6,403 nucleotides of DNA from positions 1 through 6,403 of the forward strand of contig CAKRRX010000143.1 in NCBI GenBank assembly GCA_934394595.1, read 5' to 3'. This DNA comes from an uncultured Blautia sp. (GTDB lineage Bacteria; Bacillota; Clostridia; Lachnospirales; Lachnospiraceae). Below are positions 1 through 5,837 of the stretch, in pieces. Numbering within the stretch: position 1 is the stretch's first letter; every line of letters starts with the position of its first letter. The translations under genes and the position numbers were made by a program. The notes beneath the pieces were generated by a model. It was given only the letters and a program-made list of their open reading frames with translations. It was not told the DNA's origin and did no database searches.

Positions 1-29
1 GAGCAGCAGCTGATAATATAGTCGCTCAT
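1..29 (-). CDS. Start of a probable DegV-family protein (partial, runs off the window)
   Basis: Only ten residues are visible (MSDYIISCCS). The ATG at 29-27 is preceded by AGGAG at 35-39 with a 5-base spacer, so this is a convincing translation start 24 bases after the preceding stop. The YIISCCS start resembles, from memory, the N-terminus of Firmicute DegV-family fatty-acid-binding proteins, in which this first beta strand leads into a TADL-type segment. DegV proteins bind a fatty acid and deliver it to fatty acid kinase. The close spacing suggests co-transcription with the secreted protein upstream. That a gene starts here is fairly sure. The family assignment from ten residues is only suggestive and needs the sequence beyond the edge. 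Confidence 0.5.
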
Positions 30-53
30 CTTTTCTCCTGTTGCTTTTTGAAA

Positions 54-1400
54 TTACTGAGCCAGAGTCCTGTTCAGGTACTGAATACCAGTGGAAACCT
101 CACCGCCCTCATCCGGATCGAACCAGAACTGGGCACGATTATCAATTTTGGTATTCTCAGTTTTGTAAATGTTCAGATAATCTCCATCTTCGGAGTAGAG
201 ATATCCTTTTGCTTCTGCCGCTGCGATCAGGTCTGCTTTCTTGGCACCTAATTCAAATCCACCGGAAAGCTTCAATGCCAGAGCTTCATTGTCATAGCTT
301 GCATAGGATAATTCTCTTACAAAGCAGTTCTCCACAGAAGTAGCATTTTCGGTGAGGTTGTAGATGGAGAAATGAACGCTCTGGTTATTCTTCATCATAT
401 AGACAAATTCCACATCACCACCTGCTACAAAAGCATCGTCTGCCACATCAGACAGAGTCCATCCATTTGCCAGAAATGCACTTACAGGTGCCGGCAGAGT
501 ATACAGATCCCCGCAGTACTCTACCTGTGGATCCAGAATATCAGCGCCAAGTGCAGCTGGTGCCTGATAGGAAGTGACAATCTCCGGCACTTCATCACTT
601 ACGGTTCCCTTGTCATAACCCTCCGGCTCTACCAGGTTTTTCATATCCACCTGTTTCAGGGTGTTGTCATCTTTATAAACATACAGTTCCACATCTTCAT
701 AGGTATCTTTTTCGTAGGTATATTTGGTATAAAGATCTCCCTCATAGGTATCGCTTGGATCTCCGTATGCAGCCTTTATGTCATCCAGACCAGATACTCC
801 CATCTGAATTCCGCCAGCCAGCTCCACAGGGGTGGTGTTCAGCGCAAAATCATAGGTTGCATCTATGGTTATGCCGCCAACCAGGCACTGTGACAGCGGA
901 ACAGCATTGATTCCAAAGTTGATCATATACACGCAAACGCGGTCTGCTCCCTTTGAAAAATATACCCAGTTGTAGGAATTGGAGCTAAGAGTATCCTCCA
1001 AAGTTGCAGAACTGTCATCCAATGTCCATCCCTGTGCGGCAAAATCTTCGTAGGACATCGGGAACTGGTAGACTGCATCTCCCATCTTCACCTGAAAATC
1101 ATAGATATTCGTTGAAAGAGCAGCGTTTCCTGCCTCTGCAGGTGCAGCGTCTGTCTGTGCTTCGCCTGCTGCAGCGTCAGTGTTTTCAACAGCTGCGGCA
1201 TCTGCGGTAGTGTCCGCGGTCTCTGTCTGCGCATCTGCTGCGGCGTCTGCGGTTCCTTCACTGTCTGAACCGGAAACTGCATCTGCAATCTTGGATATAA
1301 CATCCTGTACTCCTGAATTTCCTGCTGCAGCATAAGCAGATACCGGTGCCACGCTGATGCACATAGCAGCTAAAACCACTCCCAATACTTTTCTTTTCAT
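54..1400 (-). CDS. Secreted protein of unknown function with two tandem repeat domains
   Basis: I do not recognise a named family. The ATG at 1400 is chosen because AAGGAGGA lies 7 bases upstream (1408-1415) and a classic signal peptide follows: basic MKRK, a hydrophobic stretch to about residue 20, and an AYA cleavage site at 22-24. The protein has 448 residues. Residues about 40-97 are a low-complexity linker rich in Ala, Asp, Thr and Glu. Two domains follow, about 99-260 and 287-448, that look like diverged copies. Both have a QV start, an aromatic-Pro segment, GWTL (124-127 and 313-316), a run of aromatic beta strands, a Cys-x-Val motif (C172, C359) and a GG-x-x-x-G strand followed by an Ala-rich helix. 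No transmembrane segment, lipobox or sorting signal is seen after the signal peptide, so release or non-covalent wall association is likely. It follows lysC by 49 bases with no visible terminator. Confidence 0.88.
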   Translation of the reverse strand: MKRKVLGVVLAAMCISVAPVSAYAAAGNSGVQDVISKIADAVSGSDSEGTADAAADAQTETADTTADAAAVENTDAAAGEAQTDAAPAEAGNAALSTNIYDFQVKMGDAVYQFPMSYEDFAAQGWTLDDSSATLEDTLSSNSYNWVYFSKGADRVCVYMINFGINAVPLSQCLVGGITIDATYDFALNTTPVELAGGIQMGVSGLDDIKAAYGDPSDTYEGDLYTKYTYEKDTYEDVELYVYKDDNTLKQVDMKNLVEPEGYDKGTVSDEVPEIVTSYQAPAALGADILDPQVEYCGDLYTLPAPVSAFLANGWTLSDVADDAFVAGGDVEFVYMMKNNQSVHFSIYNLTENATSVENCFVRELSYASYDNEALALKLSGGFELGAKKADLIAAAEAKGYLYSEDGDYLNIYKTENTKIDNRAQFWFDPDEGGEVSTGIQYLNRTLAQ

Positions 1401-1407
1401 GCCAAAA

Positions 1408-1415
1408 TCCTCCTT
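1408..1415 (-). promoter_or_regulatory. Ribosome binding site that fixes the secreted-protein start
   Basis: AAGGAGGA read on the minus strand lies 7 bases before the ATG at 1400. It decides against the longer in-frame starts upstream (at 1484 and 1430), which have no such site and would put a hydrophilic stretch ahead of the signal peptide. Confidence 0.9.
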
Positions 1416-1449
1416 AGAACATTTTTTCATTGCTGTTCGCTTTTTATGA

Positions 1450-1926
1450 TCAGTCCGCCAGACCAAATGCATCATGTACTGCATTCATTGCACGGATACC
1501 GTCCTTCTCGTTGATCAGAACCGTGATACGGATTTCTGATGTGGAAATCATATTAATGTTTACCCCTTCATTATAAAGGCTTTCAAACATCTTGGCAGCT
1601 ACACCCGGATTGCTAAGCATACCGGAGCCTACAATGGAAAGCTTTGCGATGTTTCTTTCGGAGTGCAGTTCCTTAAAGCCCAGACGCTCTCTGTTTTCCT
1701 CCAGAACTGCTACTGCCTCTTCCAGATCATCTTTATTTACTGTAAATGAAATATCCTTTGTTCCGGCACGTCCGATGGACTGCAGGATCACATCTACGTT
1801 GATATTTTTCTTTGCAAGAGTATCAAATACTTTAAATGCAACACCTGGCACATCACGAAGTCCCAGAACTGCGATCCTTACTGCATCTGTATCCAGCGCA
1901 ACACCGCTGATCAGCATCCTCTCCAC
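1450..1926 (-). CDS. Probable internally initiated aspartokinase beta subunit (in-frame within lysC)
   Basis: Inside lysC, TAAGGAGGT (1934-1942) stands 7 bases before a GTG (codon 245, 1926-1924). This is a better ribosome binding site than the gene's own start has. Initiation there would give a 158-residue protein made only of the two ACT domains. In B. subtilis aspartokinase II, lysC is known to make a beta subunit from an internal start near residue 246, identical to the last 163 residues of alpha and forming alpha2beta2. The position, size and domain boundary match closely. The ATG three codons later is spaced too far from the site (16 bases) to be the better choice. What is seen is the site and the domain edge; that it is used is inferred. 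The ordinary codons for Lys-Glu-Val could by chance spell this site. Confidence 0.6.
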   Translation of the reverse strand: MERMLISGVALDTDAVRIAVLGLRDVPGVAFKVFDTLAKKNINVDVILQSIGRAGTKDISFTVNKDDLEEAVAVLEENRERLGFKELHSERNIAKLSIVGSGMLSNPGVAAKMFESLYNEGVNINMISTSEIRITVLINEKDGIRAMNAVHDAFGLAD

Positions 1927-2658
1927 GGTTACTACCTCCTTAACTACCGTTCCTTCACTGTTATTCAGGCTGGAGCGCACTACAAGGGGCACTCCGTATT
2001 TCTTTGCCATTTCCACAGAACGGTTGTGAAGCACTCCCGCTCCTGATGTAGCCAGATCCAGCATCTCATCGTAGGTGATCTCTTTAAGCTTTCTGGCCTT
2101 TGGAACCTTGCGCGGATCTGCTGTATAAACCCCATCTACATCTGTGTAAATTTCACAGGCATCTGCATGAAGCGCAGCTGCCAGTGCCACAGCTGTGGTG
2201 TCAGAGCCGCCTCTTCCCAGGGTCGTATAGTCATCATACTTATCCACACCCTGAAAACCGGTGACAATGACGATCCTGCGGGCATCCAGTTCCCGGCGGA
2301 TACGCTCTGTGTCGATCCGTTTCAGTCTTGCATTCTGATGGCTGCTGGTGGTATGCATGGTTACCTGAAATGCATTCAGGGATACTGCCGGTACTCCAAG
2401 CTTGTGCATTACCATTGCCATCAAAGATACAGACATCTGCTCACCGATGGTAAGCAGCATATCCATCTCACGTTTCGGCGGTTTTTCATCCATTTCATGA
2501 GCCATCCGTATCAGCTCATCTGTATATTTTCCCATGGCTGACAAAACTACCACCACGTCATTTCCTTTTTTATATTCCTCGATACAACGATTGGCAACGT
2601 TGAACATTCTTTCCTTATCACCTACTGATGTACCGCCGAATTTCTTAACTATCAGCAT
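1450..2658 (-). CDS. lysC: Aspartate kinase (aspartokinase), lysC-type with two ACT domains
   Basis: This enzyme phosphorylates L-aspartate with ATP, the committed step to lysine, threonine and methionine, in the cytosol. It has 402 residues, close to B. subtilis LysC (408). The kinase domain spans about 1-245, with the signature KKFGGTSVGD at 5-14, GRGGSDTTA at 148-156 and the nucleotide-binding YTDVDGVYTADPR at 171-183. Two ACT domains follow, about 262-325 (RDVPGV) and 339-402 (LSNPGV), which normally bind the feedback amino acid. Start: the ATG at 2658 gives the conserved MLIVKKFGGTSV and has a modest AAAGGG site 6 bases upstream; the GTG at 2715 would add 19 unconserved residues. It lies 67 bases after hom. 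A perfect internal Shine-Dalgarno and GTG suggest a second, shorter product. Lysine sensitivity is inferred from that architecture, not shown. The stop is TGA. Confidence 0.97.
   Translation of the reverse strand: MLIVKKFGGTSVGDKERMFNVANRCIEEYKKGNDVVVVLSAMGKYTDELIRMAHEMDEKPPKREMDMLLTIGEQMSVSLMAMVMHKLGVPAVSLNAFQVTMHTTSSHQNARLKRIDTERIRRELDARRIVIVTGFQGVDKYDDYTTLGRGGSDTTAVALAAALHADACEIYTDVDGVYTADPRKVPKARKLKEITYDEMLDLATSGAGVLHNRSVEMAKKYGVPLVVRSSLNNSEGTVVKEVVTVERMLISGVALDTDAVRIAVLGLRDVPGVAFKVFDTLAKKNINVDVILQSIGRAGTKDISFTVNKDDLEEAVAVLEENRERLGFKELHSERNIAKLSIVGSGMLSNPGVAAKMFESLYNEGVNINMISTSEIRITVLINEKDGIRAMNAVHDAFGLAD
1934..1942 (-). promoter_or_regulatory. Internal Shine-Dalgarno within lysC
   Basis: TAAGGAGGT is complementary to the 16S rRNA tail over nine bases. 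It is placed 7 bases before an in-frame GTG at the kinase/ACT domain junction. It supports separate initiation of the regulatory subunit. Confidence 0.6.
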
Positions 2659-2678
2659 CTTTTTCCCTTTCACGCTGT

Positions 2679-2720
2679 CAGTTCTGTCTGTCACTGTGCC
2701 TGCGCGTACAGACACAGCTG
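2679..2720 (-). other. Imperfect inverted repeat between hom and lysC
   Basis: Directly after the hom TGA (2726-2728) the transcript can fold a hairpin. The arms are 2708-2720 and 2679-2691 (13 positions, 11 paired, the inner 7 perfect: TGTCTGT against ACAGACA), with a 16-base loop. No T run follows, so it is not an intrinsic terminator. It could be an RNA-stability or processing element between the two cistrons, or chance. The lysC ribosome binding site (2665-2670) lies just outside it. Confidence 0.35.
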
Positions 2721-2725
2721 TCTTC

Positions 2726-3943
2726 TCAGTCTTTTACGCGGATCATGCCAAGAACATTCTCCCCAAGAGCCTTTACCCGCTCCTTGTATTCGCCCTGAGT
2801 CATTTTTCCGGTAATAAAACCAAATTCTTCCGGAAGGGCATCCGGCTCGATCACATCGTCCACCTTTCCAAAAGCTTTGTCCACATCATCCAGAGAAATG
2901 TCCTTCACACGTACAAAGAAACGTCCCTCTACGCTGTCCGGATCAAGAAGAGTCATCTTCTCATTGTTCCAGTTCGTCATGATGGTCTTGTGAAGGTGCT
3001 TGCAGGCATCCACAACATCTGCCACTACTGCACTTGCAGTAGGAAGCTTGCCAGCCCCGCTTCCGTAAAACATGGCATCTCCCAGCATATTTCCATGTAC
3101 GAAAATGCTGTTAAATACACCGTTTACGCTGTAAAGAGGATTATCCTGTCCTACAAGGAACGGAGCTACCATTGCATAAAAGGAATCCTTCCCGATTCTT
3201 CTGCTGGTGCCAAGAAGCTTGATGGTTCTGCCCATTTCCCTTGCATACTCCATATCCTCAGAAGTGATCTTTGTGATTCCCTCTGTATAGATATCCTCAT
3301 AATCCAGGAATTTACTATAAGCCAGAGAAGAGAGGATTGCAATCTTGCGGCATGCATCCTGGCCCTCCACATCAGCAGTGGGATCTGCTTCTGCATATCC
3401 TTTTTCCTGCGCTTCCTTCAGTACAGTACCAAAGTCAGCACCCTCTGTATTCATTTTGTCCAGCATATAGTTGGTGGTTCCATTGAGAATTCCGGTAAGC
3501 TCGTCAATTTCATCCGCTGTAAGGGAGGAGTTTAACGCACGGATGATGGGAATACCTCCTCCGCAGCTTGCCTCAAACAGGAAATTGATTCCTTTTTCCC
3601 TGGCAATGTCCATCAGCTCCGGACCGTATTTTGCTACCAGTGCCTTATTGGAAGTGCAGACATTTTTGCCTGCCAGAAGCGCTCTTTTTATAAAATCATA
3701 GGCAGCCCCTGTTCCTCCCATTACCTCTACTACAACTTCTACTTCCGGGTCATTTATGATCTGCTCATAGTCATGAACGAGAATTTCTTCTACAGGATCC
3801 CCCGGAAATTCGCGAAGGTCAAGAACATATTTGATGTTAATCTCTTCTCCGGCTCTTTTGTTAATGCTTTCGTGGTTGGTGCGGATCACTTCCACCACAC
3901 CGCTTCCAACTGTGCCATATCCTAACACTGCAATGTTTATCAT
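2726..3943 (-). CDS. hom: Homoserine dehydrogenase
   Basis: This enzyme reduces L-aspartate 4-semialdehyde to L-homoserine with NAD(P)H, the branch point to threonine and methionine, in the cytosol. It has 405 residues. The Rossmann motif GYGTVGSG is at 8-15; TSNKALVAKYG at 97-107 holds the conserved Lys100; and the family signature around DVEGQDACRK at 191-200 carries the likely catalytic Asp196 and Lys200. GSGAGKLPTASAVVADV spans 294-310. The last 65 residues (341-405) can be drawn as strand-helix-strand-strand-helix-strand, an ACT-like fold. They lack the usual D-x-x-G turn, and the protein is shorter than B. subtilis Hom (433). Start: the ATG at 3943 immediately precedes the conserved first strand, with GGGAG about 10 bases upstream, overlapping the end of the ACT-regulator gene. 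It is therefore probably translationally coupled to that gene (7-base gap). The stop is TGA. Confidence 0.97.
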   Translation of the reverse strand: MINIAVLGYGTVGSGVVEVIRTNHESINKRAGEEINIKYVLDLREFPGDPVEEILVHDYEQIINDPEVEVVVEVMGGTGAAYDFIKRALLAGKNVCTSNKALVAKYGPELMDIAREKGINFLFEASCGGGIPIIRALNSSLTADEIDELTGILNGTTNYMLDKMNTEGADFGTVLKEAQEKGYAEADPTADVEGQDACRKIAILSSLAYSKFLDYEDIYTEGITKITSEDMEYAREMGRTIKLLGTSRRIGKDSFYAMVAPFLVGQDNPLYSVNGVFNSIFVHGNMLGDAMFYGSGAGKLPTASAVVADVVDACKHLHKTIMTNWNNEKMTLLDPDSVEGRFFVRVKDISLDDVDKAFGKVDDVIEPDALPEEFGFITGKMTQGEYKERVKALGENVLGMIRVKD

Positions 3944-3950
3944 CTGTCCG

Positions 3951-4403
3951 TTACTCCCTGCCTAAAATTTTCAAATAATGGATACCTTCCATCTGTTCAA
4001 TATCATCGATCATCGCCTCTGCATCTCCCTCGCCCTGAAGGATCTGTACACTTAAGGTAAGTGTGGCAATACCACTTATGGGAATGCTCTGATGTATGGT
4101 CAGAATATTTCCATGATTCTGTGCAATGGCCCGAAGAACATTGGATAAAATTCCGGGCTCATCATCCATCTGTATAATAAATGTAATAGTTTTCCCCTTT
4201 GCTTCCTCATGGAACGGGAAAATATCATCTTTATATTTATAGAAAGAACTCCGGCTGATTCCTACTGCGTCTGCAGCTTCCTGAACCGTAGCTACACGCT
4301 TGGATTCCAGAAGCTTCTTCGCAGCTACCACGTTCAGAAGTACTTCAGGCACAGCCCGCTCTCTTACTACAAAATACTTGTTTTTCTCTGTTGTCTTTGG
4401 CAT
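3951..4403 (-). CDS. PheB-like HTH-ACT domain protein (UPF0735 family), likely amino-acid-responsive regulator
   Basis: It has 150 residues, the usual length for the UPF0735/PheB family. After KYFVVRERAVPEVLLNV (9-25), conserved in the family, comes a helix-turn-helix-like segment at about 39-64 (TVQEAADAVGISRSSFYKYK, then DDIFPF). A C-terminal ACT domain at about 71-148 carries DDEPGI at 80-85, the expected ligand-binding turn. The B. subtilis relative PheB sits beside pheA, and homologues are often beside hom. The likely role is sensing an amino acid (threonine, phenylalanine or similar) and tuning the pathway, by binding DNA or an enzyme. The family's exact function is not firmly known. 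Here it lies 7 bases before hom, supporting a link to the aspartate pathway. The start at 4403 has GGAGGG 9 bases upstream (4413-4418), which may be partly folded into a small hairpin. The stop is TAA. Confidence 0.93.
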   Translation of the reverse strand: MPKTTEKNKYFVVRERAVPEVLLNVVAAKKLLESKRVATVQEAADAVGISRSSFYKYKDDIFPFHEEAKGKTITFIIQMDDEPGILSNVLRAIAQNHGNILTIHQSIPISGIATLTLSVQILQGEGDAEAMIDDIEQMEGIHYLKILGRE

Positions 4404-4420
4404 ATGGGGTTTCCCTCCAT
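4404..4420 (-). promoter_or_regulatory. Ribosome binding site of the HTH-ACT gene, within a small hairpin
   Basis: GGAGGG (4413-4418) is the only good site for the ATG at 4403. The GGG can pair with CCC just downstream across an AAA loop, and flanking ATG/CAT bases can pair around a two-base bulge. The structure is short and probably weak, so its regulatory effect is uncertain. Confidence 0.4.
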
Positions 4421-4472
4421 TTCACTGTACCTGTCTTTTTGCTGTATTGGTTTTCCCCAGACCTGACATTCT

Positions 4473-5595
4473 TTATTGTGCCGGTCTCTTCGCAAGTGCG
4501 ATCCACTTCAGGTAGGCATTGATAAAGATGTCAATAGCGCCATCCATCACTGCATCTACATTTCCGGTTTCCTCATTGGTACGGTGATCCTTGACCATGG
4601 TATATGGCTGCATGACATAGGAACGGATCTGGTTGCCCCAGCCGATATCTGTCACCTCACCGCGGATTCCGGAAAGTTTAGCCTCTGCTTCCTGCTGTTT
4701 CAGAAGATACAGCTTTGCCTTTAACATCTGCATAGCCTTATCTTTATTCATATGCTGAGAACGCTCATTCTGACACTGTACCACGATCCCGGTGGGGAAA
4801 TGGGTGATACGGATAGCAGATGATGTCTTGTTGATGTGCTGTCCACCGGCACCACTGCTTCGATAGGTATCAATTCGGATATCCTCGTCATTGATCTCCA
4901 CATCCAGATCCTTCTCAATATCCGGCATAACATCACAGGATACAAAGGAAGTCTGACGCTTTCCGGCCGCATTAAACGGGGAAATACGAACCAGGCGGTG
5001 AACACCCTTTTCAGACTTCAGAAGTCCGTAAGCGTTCTCACCATTTACCTGGAAGGTAACGGATTTCACACCGGCTTCATCTCCATCCAGATAGTCCAGT
5101 ACTTCAATGGTAAATCCCTTGCGCTCTGCCCAGCGTGTGTACATACGGTATAACATACCACACCAGTCACAGGCCTCTGTTCCGCCGGCTCCTGCATTGA
5201 GCTTGATAATAGCATTTTCGCTGTCATACTCTCCTGAGAGAAGAGTCTTCACACGGATATTATCAAACTCTGTTCGGAAATTATCCAGCATCTCCTGGAT
5301 TTCTTCGATCATGGACGGATCATTTTCCTCATAGCTCATCTCGATCAGGGTCTCCATATCTTCCATCTGAGTCACCAGATTCTGATAGGTTTCCATGTCG
5401 TCCTTCATGCTCTTTAATTCTTTCATTTTCTTCTGGGATACTTCTGCATTGTCCCAGAAATCAGGCGCTTCCATTTCGCGCTCTAATTCTTCAACCCGCT
5501 TTTCTTTGTTAGCCAGGTCAAAGTGAATCCCTCACTTCCACTAATGGTTCTGTGTATGTTGCAAGAATGCTCTTGAACTGGTCTAATTCAACCAT
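4473..5595 (-). CDS. prfB: Peptide chain release factor 2, expressed by +1 programmed frameshift
   Basis: RF2 ends translation at UGA and UAA by binding the stop codon and triggering peptidyl-tRNA hydrolysis. Reading starts at the ATG at 5595 (AAGGTG 5 bases upstream, 5601-5606). It runs 25 codons (beginning MVELDQFKSIL) to an in-frame TGA at 5520-5518. It then shifts +1 at CTT-TGA-C and continues from the GAC at 5519 to the TAA at 4475-4473, for 373 residues in all. The second frame alone has an ATG at 5474 that a gene finder would wrongly take as the start. The stop-recognition tripeptide SPF is at 205-207 and the catalytic GGQ at 250-252, the same numbers as in E. coli RF2. Residue 246 is Ser, where E. 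coli K-12 has the poorly active Thr. The N-terminal 100 residues are helical and charged, as in the family. It heads the gene cluster behind its own promoter. Confidence 0.97.
5517..5533 (-). promoter_or_regulatory. prfB programmed +1 frameshift site
   Basis: The site contains GAGGGA (5528-5533), a Shine-Dalgarno-like stimulator, four bases before CTT TGA C (5523-5517). When RF2 is scarce the ribosome pauses at UGA, the tRNA on CUU slips one base forward to UUU, and full-length RF2 is made. When RF2 is plentiful the 25-residue peptide is released. This is the same autoregulatory design as E. coli prfB, where the spacer is three bases, and the shift occurs after the same codon number. Confidence 0.95.
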
Positions 5596-5680
5596 AGCTT
5601 CACCTTCTTTCTATTATTTCTCCAACAATGCTGTTCTCTGATTCCTGTCCGTCATCAGGGAACAACACACAGACTTTCAA
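5596..5680 (-). other. prfB untranslated leader
   Basis: About 80 bases lie between the predicted transcription start (near 5674) and the ATG. It holds the AAGGTG ribosome binding site and a short possible stem near 5642-5662 (TTCC-CTG with CAG-GAA, one bulged base, loop of eight). No known riboswitch or T-box motif is recognisable. Confidence 0.4.
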
Positions 5681-5709
5681 ACTATACAATAGCATATTTG
5701 GGGGCAAAA
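5681..5709 (-). promoter_or_regulatory. Probable sigma-A promoter of prfB
   Basis: On the minus strand TATAGT (5686-5681) matches the -10 consensus at five of six positions. A poor -35 candidate, TTTTGC (5709-5704), is 17 bases upstream; TTGCCC at 15 bases is an alternative. An alternative pair shifted a few bases upstream (TATTGT with TTGTAT) is also possible. A nine-base A-tract (5724-5732), about 15 bases above the -35, could act as an UP element. The location between a terminator and the prfB leader supports a promoter here; the exact boxes are uncertain. Confidence 0.5.
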
Positions 5710-5747
5710 TACAATAAACACCGTTTTTTTTTACATTCCTCTAACAC

Positions 5748-5789
5748 AAAAAAACAACGGAAATCCACTTTTGCGCAGGATCTCCGCTG
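5748..5789 (-). terminator. Intrinsic terminator of the Fn3/Ig surface-protein gene
   Basis: On the minus strand CAGCGGAGATCC (5789-5778) pairs over twelve positions (two G-U) with GGATTTCCGTTG (5766-5755), across an 11-base loop, and is followed by seven T (5754-5748). It begins 48 bases after the TAA at 5838. It separates the surface-protein gene from the prfB promoter, so the two units are transcribed independently. Confidence 0.92.
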
Positions 5790-5837
5790 TCTGTTTTTAC
5801 TGCACCGAATTTTTTATAAAATCCGTTTTTTGCCTGA

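Noticed and set aside
1140..1260. CTGC/GCGTC-rich low-complexity DNA as a repeat array
   Set aside because: No fixed unit length; it is explained by Ala/Asp/Thr codons of the protein linker.
1404..1449. Short stem GAACA/TGTTC between lysC and the secreted protein as a terminator
   Set aside because: Only five base pairs with a 12-base loop and no T run after it.
54..1484. Longer secreted protein starting at 1484 or 1430
   Set aside because: It would overlap lysC or lack a ribosome binding site, and would bury the signal peptide; the strong site at 1408-1415 fixes the ATG at 1400.
1450..2715. Longer lysC starting at the GTG at 2715
   Set aside because: The extra 19 residues are not like any aspartokinase N-terminus; the conserved start is MLIVKKFGG at 2658.
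2534..3535. Long plus-strand open frame of 333 codons opposite hom and lysC
   Set aside because: It is antisense to two certain genes, has no family resemblance, no ribosome binding site of note, and its residues mirror codon patterns of the conserved genes.
4473..5474. prfB as a simple gene starting at 5474
   Set aside because: The upstream frame with frameshift site restores the family N-terminus; the 5474 ATG is an internal Met.
5724..5732. Run of nine T on the plus strand as a plus-strand terminator
   Set aside because: No stem precedes it on the plus strand and no plus-strand gene exists; it is better read as an A-tract near the prfB promoter.
5808..5825. AT-rich inverted repeat just after the surface-protein stop
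   Set aside because: The stem is nearly all A-T and short; the real terminator lies 20 bases further on.
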